Positions 23,674 through 32,862 of a DNA stretch of 64,000 bases are shown in pieces. The position numbers and the translations under genes were made by a program. Source of the DNA: CAWBJP01 sp044867425 (GTDB lineage: Bacteria > Actinomycetota > Acidimicrobiia > IMCC26256 > BP-133). Below the pieces are notes generated by a model. That model was not told where the DNA came from and searched no databases. It was given only the letters and a program-made list of their open reading frames with translations. Position 1 is the first letter of the stretch; each line of letters opens with the position of its first letter. Location: contig JBIOUX010000121.1 of NCBI GenBank assembly GCA_044867425.1, forward strand, positions 1-64,000. The letters are read 5' to 3'.

Positions 23674-25316
23674 GGACCCACCTGGGCGGGCACGACCGCC
23701 GCCGGCAGGGTCAGGCGGAACATCGCTCCCGATCCGGCTTGGGACCGGACCTCGATGGTGCCCCCGTGGGCCTCGACGATGCGGTGCGTCACAGCCAGAC
23801 CCAACCCGATCCCCTTGGCTTTGGTGGTGAAGAACGGCTCGAACAGGCGATGCCGGATCTCGGGGTCGATCCCCGTTCCCGTGTCGCCGATGCTGAGCAG
23901 GACGCCGTCGCCATGGCGCTCGGCCTCGAGGGCGAGGAGGCCTCCGTCCCCCATGGCGTCAAAGGCGTTGTTGACGAGGTTGAGCAGGACCTGGCGGAGC
24001 TGGTCCCGATCGGCCCGCAGCGCGGGCAGGTCCGCCGGCCATTGACAGGCCAGCTGGATGCCCTCCGGGGCGGGCGACACCGACAGCACCTCGTCGACCA
24101 GGGTGGGGAGGTCGACCGACCCGAAGATGGGCTCCCGGGGACGGGCGAACTCGAGCAGGTCGGAGACGATGAGGGTGGCGGCTCCCACCTCCCGCTCGGC
24201 GGTGCGCAGCTGGCGGTCGAGCCAGGGGTCCTCGCGGCCCAGCTTGGTGGCCAGCAGGTAGATCACGTTGGAGAGGACGCCCAGGGGGTTGCGCAGCTCG
24301 TGTCCTACGGCCGAGGACAGCTGGCCGATGGCGGCCAGCCGCTCCTGGGTGACCAGGCGGGCCTGGGCGGCGTCGAGCTCGGCCAGCGACTCCTGGAGCT
24401 GAGCGGTGCGTTCGGTGACCAGGTCGTCGGCGTAGCGGCGGCGCCGGGACAGGACCTCGACCAGGGCCGCCACCAGGAGCGAGGCGAGGAGTCCACCGGC
24501 CAGGGCGAGCCAGGGCAGGCGATGGGCCAGGCTGCCGACCAGTGGGTGACGGGCCGAGACGATCAGCAGCCAGTCGTCGGCGCCGATCTTCACCAGTTCC
24601 TCCGACGTCTGGCCCGTTGCCTGGAAGCCGGAGGTGACGATGACCTGCTGGGCGGGGTCGGCCTTCGGGCCGGCGTAGAGGGCGCCGTCGAGATCCCCGA
24701 ACGGACTGGCCTCGGCCCGCGCCTGGCTCGAGACCACGGGACCGAGGACGGATTCGCCGTAGACCAGCGTGCGGGTGGGAATCCCGGGGACCAGCGCGGC
24801 GAAGCCGATGCGGCGGGCCTCAGCGACCCGGTAGACAGGGGTGTAGACGAGCACGCCGTCGGCGCCCGCCCGGTCCAGGGTTCCCTCCGCCACCGCCGGC
24901 GCCGGCTGTCCTGTCGTCAGCCCGACCCCCTGGGCCATGGCGATCCGGTAGCCGGAGCCGTCCTGCTGGATCACCGACACGGCCCCGAAGAGCCCGGCGC
25001 CGACCGCCGGTTGGACGGTGCGGGCAAAGGCCGTCTCGTCCAGCCCGTTGAGCTGGACGAGGGTGGACAGCGACCGGAACAGCTCCTGGGACCTGGCCCC
25101 GGACAACGACAGGAGGGCGCCCGCCTCGGCCGCTCGTCGATCGAGCAGGCGCTGCTCCTGATCCCGGACGACCTGCCGGGACAGGACGGCGACACCGATG
25201 GTCCCGGCCGCGAGCACGGCGAGGATGACCGCCGTGAGCGGGCGGATCGGCCAGGCGGAATGACCGCCGCGCTCTCGCGCTTCCTGCTCGCCCGTGTCCA
25301 ACAAACGCCCCTCCAC
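23670..25316 (-). CDS. Membrane sensor histidine kinase with Cache-like periplasmic domain
   Basis: About 548 residues. TM1 near residues 24-44 (PLTAVILAVLAAGTIGVAVL) and TM2 near 270-292 (WLALAGGLLASLLVAALVEV) enclose a large extracytoplasmic Cache-like sensor. A coiled coil leads to the H-box SSAVGHELRNPLG (His near residue 338), then LLNLVNNAFDAM (N-box), IGDTGTGID and GIGLGLAVTHRIVEAHGG (G-boxes). GTG 25316 is used; a TTG at 25301 preceded by GGAGGGG is an equally good start. It heads the kinase, REC and REC-GGDEF-EAL operon. Confidence 0.9.
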   Translation of the reverse strand: MEGRLLDTGEQEARERGGHSAWPIRPLTAVILAVLAAGTIGVAVLSRQVVRDQEQRLLDRRAAEAGALLSLSGARSQELFRSLSTLVQLNGLDETAFARTVQPAVGAGLFGAVSVIQQDGSGYRIAMAQGVGLTTGQPAPAVAEGTLDRAGADGVLVYTPVYRVAEARRIGFAALVPGIPTRTLVYGESVLGPVVSSQARAEASPFGDLDGALYAGPKADPAQQVIVTSGFQATGQTSEELVKIGADDWLLIVSARHPLVGSLAHRLPWLALAGGLLASLLVAALVEVLSRRRRYADDLVTERTAQLQESLAELDAAQARLVTQERLAAIGQLSSAVGHELRNPLGVLSNVIYLLATKLGREDPWLDRQLRTAEREVGAATLIVSDLLEFARPREPIFGSVDLPTLVDEVLSVSPAPEGIQLACQWPADLPALRADRDQLRQVLLNLVNNAFDAMGDGGLLALEAERHGDGVLLSIGDTGTGIDPEIRHRLFEPFFTTKAKGIGLGLAVTHRIVEAHGGTIEVRSQAGSGAMFRLTLPAAVVPAQVGP

Positions 25317-25492
25317 GCCGGGCCGGACGATTCGAAGCGTCTCAGCCGTCTCCCGAATCGAGGGTAAGCCCGGGAAGGGGCCAGAGCGATATAGCCCGGT
25401 GGCGCCATTTCGTCGCTGGTTCGTCCCATGTCCTCCCCTCATCGCCGCTTTCGTTCCGGCCGCGCCGGGTTGTGCCGAGCCTTGATAGAGGC

Positions 25493-25516
25493 AGGCCCCG
25501 GCGGGTGCCGGGGCCT
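25493..25516. terminator. Strong GC hairpin between SodC-like and kinase genes
   Basis: AGGCCCCGGC (25493-25502) and GCCGGGGCCT (25507-25516) form a perfect 10-bp stem with a 4-base loop. It sits 28 bases past the stop of the SodC-like gene on the minus strand. No U-tract follows, as is common in GC-rich actinobacteria. Confidence 0.65.
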
Positions 25517-25543
25517 GTCTGTCGCTCGGTGGGAGCAGAGGTC

Positions 25544-26050
25544 TCACTCCAGATCGGCACAGGCGACCTTGGGTGCCGGGGTGGCGTCGGGAGAGTGGAT
25601 CACCACCGACACCGCCTTGTCCCCCGCCGAGCGGTCGGCCATCGCCCGGCCGCTGCCGGCGCCGGCGGCGTTGGTGGTGAAGCCGGGCCACAGCTCGTTG
25701 TGATTGTTCACGCCCCCGTCGGACTGGAATTGGAAGTGGCCGTCGGCCGCACCCACGGCGCAGGGGGCGGCGTGAACGTGGACGGGGTAGGTGGTGTCGG
25801 GGACCAGGCCCGTCACCGAAACCGTCACGATCGTCTTGCCGTCGGCCGTGCGGACCATCTGGGCATGGCCCCGAAGATCTTCGAAGCGGGAGTCATTCAC
25901 GCCGGCGGCGAAGACGGCGAACTCGCCCCGGGTGACCTGGCTGCCGGACGAGCCGGCGGGGGCCAGCTCGAAGAGGTAGACGGGAACGGCTACGAAGACG
26001 GCGATCGCCGCCCAGCGCCCGATCCGGTTTCTCGTCATGGTCATGTTCAT
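25544..26050 (-). CDS. Exported Cu-SOD-like protein with degenerate zinc site
   Basis: A 168-residue protein with an N-terminal signal anchor (WAAIAVFVAVPVYLFELAPA). The Cu/Zn superoxide dismutase fold is suggested by HVH (His91, His93), DGHFQF (His105) and VVIH (His152), which match the four copper ligands, and by Cys97 and Cys164, which match the fold's disulfide. The zinc loop keeps only His117 (NNHNELWPGF). The position of the catalytic Arg before the final Cys is Lys161. It may be a Cu-only dismutase or a non-enzymatic relative. Start ATG 26050 has AAGGAG upstream. Confidence 0.7.
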   Translation of the reverse strand: MNMTMTRNRIGRWAAIAVFVAVPVYLFELAPAGSSGSQVTRGEFAVFAAGVNDSRFEDLRGHAQMVRTADGKTIVTVSVTGLVPDTTYPVHVHAAPCAVGAADGHFQFQSDGGVNNHNELWPGFTTNAAGAGSGRAMADRSAGDKAVSVVIHSPDATPAPKVACADLE

Positions 26051-26155
26051 CTGGCGTCTCCTTCGCTGGGAGCGGATCGCACCGCCATGGGGACGGACGA
26101 ACGAGGCGAGTCGCCGGGTGACCGCCGGCGGAGGGATTTTCCGCCGGCGTCGAGA

Positions 26156-27271
26156 TCAGTCGTCGAGGACGGCCTGGTCCATCTCGGGCGTGGACGCCTC
26201 GGCCGGCCCGCGCCAGTCCGAGGCCCGCACCAGCCGCCAGGCCAGGGCGAGGAGCAGCAGCGCCAGCGCCAACCCGGCCGCCAGCCGGCCGGTGTCGTAA
26301 CGGGCCGCCGGGCCGGCCGAGAACGTGACGAGACGCGACACCGGAACGATGGGGGCGTCGGCCGCCACCCGCACCGAGCAGGCCTGCCGGGGCCCGCACA
26401 CGGCACCACCGACCTCGCCGGTGTGGACGGTGAGGCGCAGGACGGCGCGGCCGTCGGGACCGGTGCGGCTCGAGACCGCCCGTCCACAGCGGCCGCCGTC
26501 GGGACCCTCACCCGGAGGGCACTGCGCCGCCACCAGCCGGATGGCGGGCGGATAGCCGGACGCCCGCACGGTGACGACGTCGCCGCCCGACAGCCCGGCA
26601 CCGGGCTCCACGGTCACCCGGCCGGGCGGCGGAGCGGTGTCGTGGAAGACGGTGAAGAGCGATCCCCGGCCGGCACCGTGGGCTCCGAAGACGACCACCA
26701 GGCACGGCGGCCGTCCGGCCCCGCAGCCGCCCTCGGGGTGGACCCGGTCGGAGACGAGGTACTGGAAGAGGGCTGTGCCTCCACCGTCGAACCTGACCGG
26801 GAAGCGGTTCACACAATCCCGGGGTGCTTCGGCGGCCACGCCGCACTGCGCCACCTCACCGGCGCCCGGCTTGAACCCCCGGGCGGTCACCACCAGGACG
26901 GCCCGCTCGGGCAGCCGGTCGACGACGGCGGCCGGCGCCCCGGCGAAGATCGTCACCTCGGGACCGGACCCCGCCGGGACGGCGGATGCCACCGCGGCCG
27001 GTTTCTCGGGGACCGGCGCCGTGACGGTCGGGCGGGCGGTGGCGGGTTCCCCGTCGCCGCCCCCGCCGTCCCCGCCACCGCGGAAACCGACCAGCAACAT
27101 GGCGGCGGCGCCGAGGACGACCACCGCCCCCACTCCGGCCACGAGAACGAGCGACGGGCCGGCGCCGCCCAGAAGTGAGCCATGACGCCCGTCACCGGAC
27201 GCGACGCCGGCCACGGCGGCGGCGAGCGCCGCCCCCACCAGCACCACGAGGAGGACGATGAGGATCAGCAC
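26156..27271 (-). CDS. Membrane protein with neocarzinostatin-like extracellular domains
   Basis: A 371-residue protein with two N-terminal helices (LILIVLLVVLVGAALAAAVA and LVLVAGVGAVVVLGAAAMLL), an extracellular region and a C-terminal helix (LAAGLALALLLLALAWRLV). The extracellular part has two or three units of the form VTARGFKPGAGEVAQCG and VRASGYPPAIRLVAAQCPPG, which resemble neocarzinostatin-family beta-sandwiches with Cys pairs. Function unknown. Start GTG 27271 lies 4 bases after the preceding gene, so it is the last gene of the ABC/sigma operon. Confidence 0.6.
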   Translation of the reverse strand: MLILIVLLVVLVGAALAAAVAGVASGDGRHGSLLGGAGPSLVLVAGVGAVVVLGAAAMLLVGFRGGGDGGGGDGEPATARPTVTAPVPEKPAAVASAVPAGSGPEVTIFAGAPAAVVDRLPERAVLVVTARGFKPGAGEVAQCGVAAEAPRDCVNRFPVRFDGGGTALFQYLVSDRVHPEGGCGAGRPPCLVVVFGAHGAGRGSLFTVFHDTAPPPGRVTVEPGAGLSGGDVVTVRASGYPPAIRLVAAQCPPGEGPDGGRCGRAVSSRTGPDGRAVLRLTVHTGEVGGAVCGPRQACSVRVAADAPIVPVSRLVTFSAGPAARYDTGRLAAGLALALLLLALAWRLVRASDWRGPAEASTPEMDQAVLDD

Positions 27272-27275
27272 GCGC

Positions 27276-27920
27276 TCACGGGCCGGGCGGCGCCTGTGCG
27301 GCTGGGGGTGGGACGGGCGGAGGCGAGCTCTCGTCGAGCCGCCGGTTGAGGGTCAGCAGCCGGCCCATGATGGGCAGGGCGAGCAGGTTCACGCCGTGCA
27401 GCAGGCCCAGGATGAGGAGGATGCCCCCCAGCCGGGCCGTCTCGTGCTGGAGCTGACCGGCGTTGACCGTCTCCGCCCATCCTCCTTTCGGCTCGAAGCT
27501 CAGCGTGAACAGGATGTAGGCGAAGAAGATGAGGTAGTAGGCGAAGTCGGTCAGCACGATGAAGCTCTTGCCGGTTCTCGGGTTGGCCCGGAAGACGTCG
27601 GCGGCATAGCTCTTGCCGTACCGCTTGATCAGCGGCCCGAGCCACAGGGCCACGCCAACCAGCACGGCGGTGCTGATCAACTCGAGGATCCACCAGTCCA
27701 TCAGAAGCGCTCCTTCTCGGAAATCGGTCACGGCGGCGACGGCGGCAGCCAGGGCTCCCACCAGGCAGGCCACGACGCCGGCCGTCCGCCGTCGGCGGGC
27801 GGCCAGGCGCTGGTCCTCCTCGATGCTGAGGCGGACCCGGGCGAACAGATCGGGACTCTCGTCGAGGCCGGCGGCGGAGGCGGCCAGGGCCTGGCGCAGC
27901 TGCTGCTCCAGGGTGCTCAT
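27276..27920 (-). CDS. Membrane protein, likely partner of the ECF sigma factor
   Basis: A 214-residue protein: a cytosolic N-terminus (LRQALAASAAGLDESPDLFA), then four to five transmembrane helices, for example TAGVVACLVGALAAAVAAV and WWILELISTAVLVGVALWLG, and a Pro-rich tail. ATG 27920 overlaps the sigma-factor stop (ATGA). In actinobacteria a membrane protein coupled to an ECF sigma gene is often its anti-sigma factor; no zinc-binding anti-sigma motif is seen, so this role is inferred from position. Confidence 0.6.
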   Translation of the reverse strand: MSTLEQQLRQALAASAAGLDESPDLFARVRLSIEEDQRLAARRRRTAGVVACLVGALAAAVAAVTDFREGALLMDWWILELISTAVLVGVALWLGPLIKRYGKSYAADVFRANPRTGKSFIVLTDFAYYLIFFAYILFTLSFEPKGGWAETVNAGQLQHETARLGGILLILGLLHGVNLLALPIMGRLLTLNRRLDESSPPPVPPPAAQAPPGP

Positions 27921-28627
27921 CTCTCCTCCCCGCTGCCGGCCAATCTGCGCTCCAGGGCGGCCAGGCCCCGTTGCAGATGGGTCTTCACCGAGTTGGGTGA
28001 GACGGAGAGGGTGGCGGCGATGTCGTCGATGCCGAGCTCGTGGTAGTAGCGCAGCACCAGGCAGTCCCGCTGGCGGTGGGGCAGATCCCGCAACGCCTCG
28101 ATGACCCGCCGCTGGTCGTCCCGCAGGGCGATCTCGTCCTCCACCGAGGCGCGCCGGTCGTCGAAGGGCAGTTGGTGGCGCAGCGACACCAGGCCCCGGC
28201 GGTTGTGGTCCCGGGCCAGGTTGAGCACGATCGACCGCAGGTAGGCGGCCGCCTTGGTCCGGTCCTCGATGCGGCCTGCGCTCCGGGCCAGGCGGATGAA
28301 CGCCTCCTGGACGAGGTCCTCGGCCGCGTTGCGGTCATCGACGAAGAGCCGGGCCAGGCGGACCAGGGACGACCCCTCCTGCTCGAAGAGGGCGACGACG
28401 AACCGGTTGACATCGATGTCGGCGGCCGTGGCCAGCCGGGTGACGGCGACCGCCTCCGCCCGGTGGATGGCTCCCACCCCGGCGCCGGCCATGGCCAGGG
28501 CGGGTGGCCCACCGCAGGCGGCCCGGAGCGCGTCGCCCAGGGCGGCGGCCAGATCGTCGAGGCGGCGCGAGGCGGAGACCAGGGCGGGGCCCACGTCCGC
28601 CCATGCTCGCAGTCCCCGTCGAGCCAT
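27917..28627 (-). CDS. ECF-type RNA polymerase sigma factor with N-terminal extension
   Basis: A 236-residue sigma-70 family protein. Region 2 (residues about 78-145) includes RNAAEDLVQEAFIRLARSAG; region 4 (about 180-230) includes ALRDLPHRQRDCLVLRYYHE and the helix-turn-helix IDDIAATLSVSPNSVKTHLQ. The first 75 residues are extra relative to minimal ECF factors (LDDLAAALGDALRAACGG) and unassigned; a later start at a GTG near residue 61 cannot be excluded. The gene follows the ABC permease by 8 bases and is coupled to the next membrane-protein gene. Confidence 0.85.
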   Translation of the reverse strand: MARRGLRAWADVGPALVSASRRLDDLAAALGDALRAACGGPPALAMAGAGVGAIHRAEAVAVTRLATAADIDVNRFVVALFEQEGSSLVRLARLFVDDRNAAEDLVQEAFIRLARSAGRIEDRTKAAAYLRSIVLNLARDHNRRGLVSLRHQLPFDDRRASVEDEIALRDDQRRVIEALRDLPHRQRDCLVLRYYHELGIDDIAATLSVSPNSVKTHLQRGLAALERRLAGSGEER

Positions 28628-28634
28628 CGGCGGA

Positions 28635-29447
28635 TCAGGTGGCGGCGACGTCGCGCCGCCCGAACCAGACGCCGGCGACCACGGCGGCGGACAGCACGTA
28701 GGCGAACAGAACGGCGAGGGCGAGGGCGGGGGGCCGGCTCCAGGTGACGCCGTCCAGACCGGCCCAGGTGAGCACGATGGTGGCGTTCTCGCCCAGCAGG
28801 TGGCGGCCGACGGCCGGCCGCCAGGCCCGCAGGAGGGGCTCGGCCACGGCCAGCCATCCGCCCACCACCACCAGCGCCCCCGCCGTCCCTCGCCCGGCGG
28901 TGGCCACGGCTCCGCCCAGGACGGCGGCCAGGGCGGCCACCGCCGCCACCCGGGCCATGGCTCCGATCAGGGCGAGCGCCCAGGCGCCGCCGGCGCCGGC
29001 CGTGGATCCATGGGCGATCACGGCGGGGAGGAAAGCGGCCAGGAAGACAGCCTGGAGGGCGAAGGCCAGGAGCCAGGCCAGGATCCCGCAGGCGCCGAGG
29101 CGGGCGGCATGGAGCCGGAGACGGCGGGGCTCCCAGGTGAGCACCGTGCCCACCGTGCCCGCCTTCCACTCGCCACCCACGACCACTGACCCTCCGATCA
29201 GGCCGCCCACGGCCAGGAAGATGGCGGCCACGGCCAGGACGCCATCACCCGTGCCGGGCGACCACCAGCCCGTCATGACCGCCGGGTGGAGGCCACCCTC
29301 GGCTCGCAGGCGGGCGACGTCGAGATCGGCGCTGTCGACGAAGGCGACCACGGCGGCGATGGCGATGCCGGCACCGGCCACGCCCAGCAGCGTCCACACC
29401 GCCCGCCGGTGCAGGGCGCGGCGGGCCTCCACCACGAGCAGCCTCAT
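28635..29447 (-). CDS. ABC-2 type exporter permease
   Basis: A 270-residue membrane protein with about six helices, including LLGVAGAGIAIAAVVAFV, VLAVAAIFLAVGGLIGGSVV and ILAWLLAFALQAVFLAAFL. Its length and layout match ABC-2 permeases that pair with a separate ATPase to export lipids, drugs or peptides. ATG 29447 overlaps the stop of the ATPase gene (ATGA), which identifies the partner. Confidence 0.8.
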   Translation of the reverse strand: MRLLVVEARRALHRRAVWTLLGVAGAGIAIAAVVAFVDSADLDVARLRAEGGLHPAVMTGWWSPGTGDGVLAVAAIFLAVGGLIGGSVVVGGEWKAGTVGTVLTWEPRRLRLHAARLGACGILAWLLAFALQAVFLAAFLPAVIAHGSTAGAGGAWALALIGAMARVAAVAALAAVLGGAVATAGRGTAGALVVVGGWLAVAEPLLRAWRPAVGRHLLGENATIVLTWAGLDGVTWSRPPALALAVLFAYVLSAAVVAGVWFGRRDVAAT

Positions 29448-30415
29448 GCCACCCGCTCCCCGGTCGGAGTGAGGTCGATGGGCGTGGGGGCGTCCATCTG
29501 GGTTTCGAGGCCGGCGGTGAGGCGCAGGAACCAGTCCTCCAGGCGTTCCTGCTCGGGCCGCAGCTCGGTCAGCCACAGCCCTTCGGCCCCCAGCACCCGG
29601 GTGATCTCCCCGGCCCGCCCGGCGGCGACCAGCACCCGCAGGTGCACCCCCGCCGCTTCCACGGCGAAGCCGGCGCGCTGCAGGGTCCGGAGGGCGCCCG
29701 GGGGGTCGTCGACCCGGACCAGCACGGCGTCGGCCCCTCCCCTCAGGACGTCACTCACGGGCCCGGAGGCCACGCAGCGGCCCCGGGCGAGGATGGCCAC
29801 CGCGTCGCAGGTCTGCTCCACCTCGGCCAGCAGGTGGCTGGAGACGACGACGGTGCGGCCCTCGGCGCCGAGGCGGCGCAACAGCTCCCGCACCTCCCGG
29901 ATGCCCGCCGGGTCGAGTCCGTTGGCGGGCTCGTCGAGCACCAGCAGGGCGGGGTCCTTCAGGAGCGCGGCGGCCAGGCCCAGACGTTGGCGCATGCCCA
30001 GGGAGTAGCGCCGGACGGTGTCGCCGGCCCGGGCCGCCAGCCCCACCTGCTCCAGGACCTCGTCGACCCGCCGGCGGCTCACGCCGGCCACGGCGCCCAG
30101 CAGGCGCAGGTTCTCCCGGCCCGTCATGGTGGGGAACAGGGCGGGGAACTCGACGATGGCACCGGTGCGGGCCAGGACCTCGGGGAGCCCGTCGGGCAGC
30201 GTCCGGCCCAGGACCCGCACCCGCCCGGCGCTGGGTCGGGCCAGGCCGAGCAGGCAGCGGATGGTGGTCGTCTTCCCCGAGCCGTTCGGCCCCAGGAGCC
30301 CGAACACGCCGCCGTCGGGTACGGCGAGGTCGAGCCCGTCGAGCGCCATCCGGGGCGCGGCCCGCAGACGACGGTACGACTTGCACAGCCCGTCCACTTC
30401 GATGATCGGTGTCAT
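29444..30415 (-). CDS. ABC transporter ATPase (CcmA/NatA-type exporter)
   Basis: A 323-residue ATPase. Walker A is LLGPNGSGKTTT (about residues 41-51), the signature is YSLGMRQRLGLA, Walker B is LLVLDEPANGLDP and the switch His is in VVVSSHLL. The C-terminal 100 residues are the extension typical of ABC-2 exporter ATPases. ATG 30415 is the start nearest the family N-terminus (IIEVDGLCKSYRR). It heads an operon running through the permease, ECF sigma factor and two membrane proteins. Confidence 0.9.
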   Translation of the reverse strand: MTPIIEVDGLCKSYRRLRAAPRMALDGLDLAVPDGGVFGLLGPNGSGKTTTIRCLLGLARPSAGRVRVLGRTLPDGLPEVLARTGAIVEFPALFPTMTGRENLRLLGAVAGVSRRRVDEVLEQVGLAARAGDTVRRYSLGMRQRLGLAAALLKDPALLVLDEPANGLDPAGIREVRELLRRLGAEGRTVVVSSHLLAEVEQTCDAVAILARGRCVASGPVSDVLRGGADAVLVRVDDPPGALRTLQRAGFAVEAAGVHLRVLVAAGRAGEITRVLGAEGLWLTELRPEQERLEDWFLRLTAGLETQMDAPTPIDLTPTGERVA

Positions 30416-30732
30416 GCCCGGACAGACGAACACGTCCGGCCCGCGGGTGACAGCCCGGCCCGACGAACTGCCCCGCTTCGGGGCGATTCGTCGCCTCCGT
30501 ATGCCTCGTGTCCGCTCAGGGTTGGCGCAGGGCGACGGAGATGACGGGCGAGTCCGGCGGGTTGCTGCCCAGGGAGCCATGGAACTTGACGTCGCTCCTT
30601 CGTAGACGGGGAATCTGGTGGTCCCATCGGCCGCCACCGGCGGGGCTGAAGGGTCCCGATCCGTGCCGACCCGCCCGGCTCGTGTGGGATGTCCCGCTTG
30701 GCGGGGATTTGGCGCTGGGTAGCCTCTTGAGC
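30416..30732. other. 317-base divergent intergenic region
   Basis: No gene is supported here between the ABC ATPase and DUF255 genes. On the minus strand an AAGGAG (30595-30600) precedes an open stretch coding GSLGSNPPDSPVISVALRQP with no usable start codon. Otherwise I see no clear promoter, repeat or RNA structure. Confidence 0.5.
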
Positions 30733-32790
30733 ATGAACCGCCTGGCCGAAGAAACCAGCCCGTACCTCCAGCAGCACAAGGACAACCCCGTCGAGTGGTA
30801 CCCGTGGGGCGAGGAGGCCTTCGAGAAGGCCCGGGCGGAGGACAAACCCGTCCTCCTGTCCGTCGGCTACTCGGCCTGCCACTGGTGCCACGTGATGGCC
30901 CATGAGTCCTTTGAGGACCCGGACACCGCCGAGGTGATGAACCGGCTGTTCGTCAACATCAAGGTGGACCGGGAGGAGCGGCCCGACGTCGACGCCGTGT
31001 ACATGACCGCCGTCCAGTCGATGACAGGCCGGGGCGGGTGGCCCATGACCGTGTTCCTCACCCCCGACGGGCAGCCTTTCTACGGGGGCACGTACTTCCC
31101 CAAGGGCGACCGTCACGGCCTGCCCGGCTTCACCCGCATCCTGGAGGCGGTCGACGACGCCTGGCGCCACCGCCGGGACGAGCTGGTCGGCCAGGCGGGC
31201 CAGCTCACCGCCGCCCTGGCCCGGAGCAGCGACCTCTCGGGGGCGGCCGGCGCCGCCGGCCTGGAGGAGAAGACCCTGGAGCGGGCGGTATCGGCCCTGG
31301 AGGGTCAGTTCGACACCCGCCACGCCGGGTTCGGCGGCGCCCCCAAGTTCCCGCCGGCCATGACGCTCGACTTCCTGGTGCGCTTCCATGTCCGCACCGA
31401 CCATGAGGGCGCCCTGGACATGGTGGTGGCCACCCTCGACGCCATGGCCGCCGGCGGGATGTACGACCAGGTGGGGGGCGGGTTTCACCGCTACTCGGTG
31501 GACGCCTTCTGGCTCGTGCCCCACTTCGAGAAGATGCTCTACGACCAGGCCACGCTGCTGCGGGCCTACCTCCACGGCTACCTGGTGACGGGCGAGGACC
31601 GGTTCCGGGTGATCGTGGAGGAGATCGCCGGCTACGTGCTGCGCGACCTGGCCCAGCCCGAAGGGGGCTTCTCCTCCGCCGAGGACGCCGACTCCGAGGG
31701 CGAGGAGGGGAAGTTCTACGTGTGGTCGCTGGCCGAGCTGGCTGAGGTGGCCGGCGAGGACCTCCCCGAGGTGGTGCGGTACTGGGGCGCCACTGAAGGG
31801 GGCAATTTTGAGGGGGGCACGAACATTCTCCACGTCCGGGAGCCGGGCACGACCCGGCCCGAGGCGGTGGAGCGGGCTCGCCACAAGCTCTTCGCCCGCC
31901 GGGAGGGGCGGGTCCGCCCCGGCCTCGACGACAAGGTGCTCACCGGCTGGAACGCCATGTTCTCCTCCGCCCTGGCCGAGGCGGCCGCCGCCCTGGGCCA
32001 GGACGACTGGCTGGACGCCGCCCGGGCCAACGCCCGGTTCCTGCTGGCCGAGCTCCGCCGGCCCGACGGGCGGCTGCTGCGGTCCTGGCAGGGCCGCCTG
32101 CCGGCGGGAGAGGCAGGACGCAGCAGGGCGCGCCATCTCGGCTACGCCGAGGACTACGCCGCTCTCCTCGGCCTGCTCGTCACCTTGGCCGAGGTGGACG
32201 ATGTGGCCTGGCTGGCTCCCGCCCAGGAGGTGGCCGGTGGGCTGGTCGATCTCTTCCGCGGTGAGGATGGGGCCTTCTTCACCACCGGCCACGACGCCGA
32301 GGCCCTGATCTCCCGGCCCCGGGACGTGTTCGACAACGCCACCCCGTCGGCCAACTCGCTGGCCGCCGACGCCCTGTTGCGCCTGGCCGCCCTCACCGGC
32401 GACGAGGCCCTGGAGGCGGCCGGGGTGGGCGCCATGGCGGCGGTGGGCCGGTTCATGGGCGAGCACCCCACCGCCTTCGCCGAGCTGCTGGGCGCCCTGG
32501 GCCGGCACCTGGGCCCGCCGCTGGAGGTGGCGGTGGTGGGCGACCGGGACGATCCGGCCACCGCCGCCCTGGCCGGCGAGGTGCGCCGGCGGTTCCTGCC
32601 CACGGCGGTGTCGGTGGTGGCGGCGCCGGGCGCCGGCGCCGAGCACACCCCGCTCCTGGCCGACCGGCCCCTGCGGGACGGCCGGCCGACGGCCTACGTC
32701 TGCCAGCGCTTCGCCTGCCAGTCCCCCGTCACCGACCACGCCGACCTGGCCGCCCAGCTCGACGCCCTCTCCCGCGCCAGCCGGCGTTAG
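30733..32790 (+). CDS. DUF255 / thioredoxin-domain protein (YyaL, SPATA20 family)
   Basis: A 685-residue protein. The N-terminal thioredoxin-like DUF255 domain has PYLQQHKDNPVEWYPWGEEA, the redox-type motif CHWCHVM (Cys49, Cys52) and FVNIKVDREERPDVD. The remainder is an alpha/alpha-toroid of the kind seen in glycoside-processing enzymes (FHRYSVDAFWLVPHFEKMLY, then GLDDKVLTGWNAM). The biochemical role of this widespread family is not settled. Start ATG 30733 is directly followed by the conserved NRLAEETSPYL. Confidence 0.9.
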   Translation: MNRLAEETSPYLQQHKDNPVEWYPWGEEAFEKARAEDKPVLLSVGYSACHWCHVMAHESFEDPDTAEVMNRLFVNIKVDREERPDVDAVYMTAVQSMTGRGGWPMTVFLTPDGQPFYGGTYFPKGDRHGLPGFTRILEAVDDAWRHRRDELVGQAGQLTAALARSSDLSGAAGAAGLEEKTLERAVSALEGQFDTRHAGFGGAPKFPPAMTLDFLVRFHVRTDHEGALDMVVATLDAMAAGGMYDQVGGGFHRYSVDAFWLVPHFEKMLYDQATLLRAYLHGYLVTGEDRFRVIVEEIAGYVLRDLAQPEGGFSSAEDADSEGEEGKFYVWSLAELAEVAGEDLPEVVRYWGATEGGNFEGGTNILHVREPGTTRPEAVERARHKLFARREGRVRPGLDDKVLTGWNAMFSSALAEAAAALGQDDWLDAARANARFLLAELRRPDGRLLRSWQGRLPAGEAGRSRARHLGYAEDYAALLGLLVTLAEVDDVAWLAPAQEVAGGLVDLFRGEDGAFFTTGHDAEALISRPRDVFDNATPSANSLAADALLRLAALTGDEALEAAGVGAMAAVGRFMGEHPTAFAELLGALGRHLGPPLEVAVVGDRDDPATAALAGEVRRRFLPTAVSVVAAPGAGAEHTPLLADRPLRDGRPTAYVCQRFACQSPVTDHADLAAQLDALSRASRR

Positions 32791-32862
32791 TCCGTCATCT
32801 CGTCACCGTCCGGGTCAGGACCGGGAGGACCACGAGGGACGGCGCGAGTACGGTTCGGCGCG

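Noticed and set aside
30516..30600. Minus-strand peptide GSLGSNPPDSPVISVALRQP preceded by AAGGAG
   Set aside because: It looks protein-like but has no ATG, GTG or TTG in the right place (GTC where a start would be expected), so it cannot be supported as a gene.
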